NCBI GenBank assembly: GCA_017614795.1
Contig: JAGABD010000037.1
Span: 1 to 30,235 of the forward strand
Length of the DNA stretch: 30,235 bases
Source: Bacteroidales bacterium
GTDB lineage: Bacteria > Bacteroidota > Bacteroidia > Bacteroidales > UBA932
Direction: 5' to 3'
In this document: positions 28,349 to 30,235 of the stretch, one piece after another
How positions within the stretch are numbered: position 1 is the first letter of the stretch
Layout of the letters: each line of letters starts with the position of its first letter
The notes under the pieces: model-generated
What the model saw: the letters and a program-made list of their open reading frames with translations, nothing else
What the model was told of the DNA's origin: nothing
The model's database searches: none
Program-made: the position numbers and the translations under genes

Positions 28349-29364
28349 TTTCCGGCGAGGCGCTTCTCCCAGGCCCAGGCGGCCGCGAGAGTCTCCTCAA
28401 CGCTGCGTTCCGCCTTCCAGCCGAGTTCTTTGTTGGCAAGCGCGGGATCCGCCCAGATGGCGGTGACGTCGCCGGCGCGGCGAGGCGCGAACTTGTAGTT
28501 GAGCTTCAGGTTGTTCACCTTCTCGAAGGCGTTCACCAGCTCCATCACGCTGACGGGACGGCCGGTACCCACGTTGAACACCTCGTAGGGCTGCTTCATC
28601 TTGCCGTCGAGCATCCTGGCCACAGCGCATACGTGAGCCTTGGCGAGGTCCACTATGTCGATGTAGTCGCGCTGACAGGTGCCGTCGGGGGTGGGATAAT
28701 CATTGCCGAAGATGCTGAGGCACTCGCGCTTGCCCACCGCAGTCTGGGTAATGAAAGGCACGAGGTTGTTGGGGACGCCGCGAGGCAGTTCGCCGATGAG
28801 GGCCGAGGGGTGCGCGCCGATGGGGTTGAAATAGCGCAGGGCGATACCCTTTACGCCGGGATATGCCGCGACGCTGTCGCGAAGGAAGTCTTCGCACATC
28901 TGCTTGGTATTGCCATAGGGCGATGTCGCCGGCTGGCGCGGGCTCTTCTCCGTCACGGGCAGATGCTCGGGCTCGCCGTAAACCGTAGCCGAGGAGCTGA
29001 ACAGCACGTTCAGTCCGCGCTTCTTCGCCTGCTCCAGAATGTTGATGAAGGACAGCAGGTTGTTGCGATAGTACATCAGCGGTTCGGCCACCGACTCGCC
29101 CACGGCCTTGTATGCCGCGAAGTGGATGCAGGCGTCTATCTTGTATTCGTCGAAGAGCTTGTCCACCGCCTTCGAGTCGCAGAAGTCCATCTCCACGAGG
29201 GGCATCTTCCTGCCGAGAATCTGGCATACGCCGTCGTAGTTGGTGTGGTCGCAATTGCTGAAATTGTCCGCAATAACCACGTCGTAGCCCGCCTGCGCGA
29301 GTTCCACCGTCACGTGGCTTCCGATAAATCCGGCGCCGCCGGAAACTAATACTGTCTTTTTCAT
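28345..29364 (-). CDS. galE: UDP-glucose 4-epimerase
   Basis: NAD-dependent short-chain dehydrogenase interconverting UDP-glucose and UDP-galactose (possibly also the N-acetyl forms), supplying sugars for galactose use and surface glycans. It has 339 residues, the normal length. It shows the Rossmann motif GGAGFIGSH (9-17), FAAYKAVGES (about 83), SSSATVYGEP (about 123), the catalytic Tyr-Lys in SPYGNTKQ (about 147), RYFNPIGAHPS and GTCQRDYIDIVDLAKAH. A -7-like TATCTTTA lies at 29369-29376 just upstream. Confidence 0.96.
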   Translation of the reverse strand: MKKTVLVSGGAGFIGSHVTVELAQAGYDVVIADNFSNCDHTNYDGVCQILGRKMPLVEMDFCDSKAVDKLFDEYKIDACIHFAAYKAVGESVAEPLMYYRNNLLSFINILEQAKKRGLNVLFSSSATVYGEPEHLPVTEKSPRQPATSPYGNTKQMCEDFLRDSVAAYPGVKGIALRYFNPIGAHPSALIGELPRGVPNNLVPFITQTAVGKRECLSIFGNDYPTPDGTCQRDYIDIVDLAKAHVCAVARMLDGKMKQPYEVFNVGTGRPVSVMELVNAFEKVNNLKLNYKFAPRRAGDVTAIWADPALANKELGWKAERSVEETLAAAWAWEKRLAGK

Positions 29365-29381
29365 ATTGTAAAGATACTATT

Positions 29382-29867
29382 TTATTCCTTTCCCCAGTCC
29401 TTATACGGAACTTTTACCAGCCGGGCGTTGTAGTAGCGCCGGTCGCCCGTGACCTCCTGCCCCAGCCACGAAGGGCGGGGGTAAGTTTCGAGCGGGGACG
29501 AGAGTTCTATTTCGGCCACCACAAGGCCAGAGTTGTCGCCGTAGAATTCGTCCACTTCCCAGGTATGGATGCCGTCGCCAGCGGGCACCAGCCAGCGGGT
29601 CTTGTCGATGATGGAGTCTTCCGCGAGAGTCAGAAGCGCGCGGGCGTCTTCCTCCGATATTTCCTTTTCCCATTCGAAGCGGCTGAGGCCTCCGTCGGCA
29701 GAGGGGCCCTTGATGGTGAGCCACGCGTGCTCTTCTTCGATGCGGACACGCACGGTCTTGCCGGAATTCGGGCAGAGATATCCTTGAATCATCCTGCGGG
29801 TGCCGGTCGCCTCCTTTTTGAAAGCGTCCGAAGTCACGAGGTATTTGCGTTCGATTTCCAGTGCCAT
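29382..29867 (-). CDS. CYTH-domain protein (triphosphate-binding family)
   Basis: A single CYTH domain of 161 residues. The signature ExExK is MALEIERKYLV at the N-terminus, followed by TVRVRIEEEHAWLTIKG, SRFEWEKEI, DKTRWLVP, WEVDEFYGDN and VVAEIELSS, the alternating Arg/Lys/Glu lining of the tunnel. Bacterial CYTH proteins of this size are often inorganic triphosphatases or of unknown function. The ATG at 29867 is set by the family start and lies 2 bases after the queH stop; the frame is open further upstream but that part reads through queH. Confidence 0.92.
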   Translation of the reverse strand: MALEIERKYLVTSDAFKKEATGTRRMIQGYLCPNSGKTVRVRIEEEHAWLTIKGPSADGGLSRFEWEKEISEEDARALLTLAEDSIIDKTRWLVPAGDGIHTWEVDEFYGDNSGLVVAEIELSSPLETYPRPSWLGQEVTGDRRYYNARLVKVPYKDWGKE

Positions 29868-29869
29868 GG

Positions 29870-30235
29870 TTATTTGTTTCGGATAGAGAATTCGCAGCCG
29901 CAGAAGTCCTGGTTGTAGAAGTTCTGCTCGCGGATGATTTCGGAGCGGCGGGGCTGTAGACCGCATACTCTCCAGTTTTGAGCCCACCAAGTAACGTAGG
30001 TCCCTTCCGACTGTTTCCACCGTCCCGAAATACTGGACGGTACTGACGTTTTGGGCCCTTTTTGCTCCCACCGTCCGGAAAAATCGGACGGTAGCGCCAG
30101 GCGCCGGTTGACAGCCTCGCAGGCCCGCATGCCAGCGGCGTCAACCTGCTCGAGGGATTTCCAGCGGGAGGAGGCGAGGGTGGTGGCGAGCACGGTGAAG
30201 CCGTGCGCAGCCGCATAGCGGGCGGCGCGGGAAAG
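29870..30235 (-). CDS. queH: Epoxyqueuosine reductase QueH (DUF208), N-terminus outside window
   Basis: Iron-sulfur enzyme of the last step of queuosine synthesis in tRNA, the non-homologous alternative to QueG. Visible are the C-terminal about 120 residues: LSRAARYAAAHGF, TTLASSRWKSLEQVDAAG, WWAQNWRVCGLQPRRSEII and the end FYNQDFCGCEFS, whose CGC pair belongs to the conserved Cys set. The N-terminal Cys residues lie beyond 30235. Between NRRLA and TWWAQNW, where the family has only a few residues, there are about 34 extra ones made of two 17-residue units with the shared core SGRW. They are encoded by palindromic DNA. Confidence 0.88.
   Translation of the reverse strand, partial: LSRAARYAAAHGFTVLATTLASSRWKSLEQVDAAGMRACEAVNRRLALPSDFSGRWEQKGPKTSVPSSISGRWKQSEGTYVTWWAQNWRVCGLQPRRSEIIREQNFYNQDFCGCEFSIRNK
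29992..30093 (-). repeat. Two 51-bp palindrome-bearing units inserted in frame in queH
   Basis: Each unit starts on the coding strand with TACCGTCC and contains a perfect hairpin. Plus-strand coordinates are ACCGTCCG...CGGACGGT at 30070-30092 and ACCGTCC...GGACGGT at 30019-30041. The hairpins are exactly 51 bp apart. They encode PSDFSGRWEQKGPKTSV and PSSISGRWKQSEGTYV. Confidence 0.85.

Overview
The window looks like chromosomal DNA of a GC-rich member of the Bacteroidota, most likely Bacteroidales. The evidence is the repeated -7 promoter motif TAnnTTTG, in the best cases paired with TTTG 19 bases upstream. The gene set also fits: an OstA-like/SurA-like outer-membrane biogenesis cluster, a histone H1-like Lys/Ala/Pro protein, FISUMP-type and coiled-coil surface lipoproteins, and a mutL-rhomboid-tsaC-rsmE run. 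The exact lineage is inference; an uncultured gut Bacteroidales would fit. No IS element, phage, rRNA operon or CRISPR array is visible.

Layout. (1) 1-5527, minus strand: an envelope operon of a PpiC/SurA-like lipoprotein, a two-parvulin SurA-like chaperone and an OstA-like LPS-transport protein, whose 3' end overlaps the start of a peptidase T gene cut by the window edge. (2) 5534-7296, plus: a divergent promoter, an NlpC/P60 cell-wall hydrolase, a histone H1-like protein and a strong terminator. (3) 7298-13023: a heavy-metal P1B ATPase (minus), a PBP4-type DD-peptidase with a small secreted protein (plus), an outer-membrane barrel (minus) and a nucleotide pyrophosphatase/phosphodiesterase (plus). 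(4) 13031-19774, minus: three large lipoproteins in a row. Two share a paralogous N-terminal coiled-coil module of about 400 residues, one of them carrying a PL22-like beta-propeller; the third ends in a FISUMP-like domain. (5) 19860-20405: a tRNA-Gln/tRNA-Met locus packed with perfect palindromes. (6) 20417-26348: ispF, then a plus-strand housekeeping run (small membrane protein, mutL, rhomboid, tsaC, rsmE, apbE). (7) 26460-30235, minus: a tight operon queH-CYTH-galE-metallophosphoesterase-radA.

The most striking signal is dispersed short palindromic DNA, much of it inside genes. A 32-bp element whose core is ATTGCCG(G/A)...(C/T)CGGCAAT occurs in frame in ostA, the metal ATPase, rsmE, apbE and radA, and once between genes. 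Four of the five genic copies encode the same peptide type (V-I/V-A-G/D-x-D/V-R-Q/K-S/A-P). The fifth is in the same orientation but read in another frame, and it is also open. A base pair in the stem differs between two copies by a compensatory change. A second palindrome family (ACCGTCC...GGACGGT, tandem 51-bp units) is inserted in frame in queH. Larger palindromic clusters sit next to the tRNAs and between apbE and radA. This resembles in principle the Rickettsia palindromic elements that invade coding sequences, but in a Bacteroidota setting.
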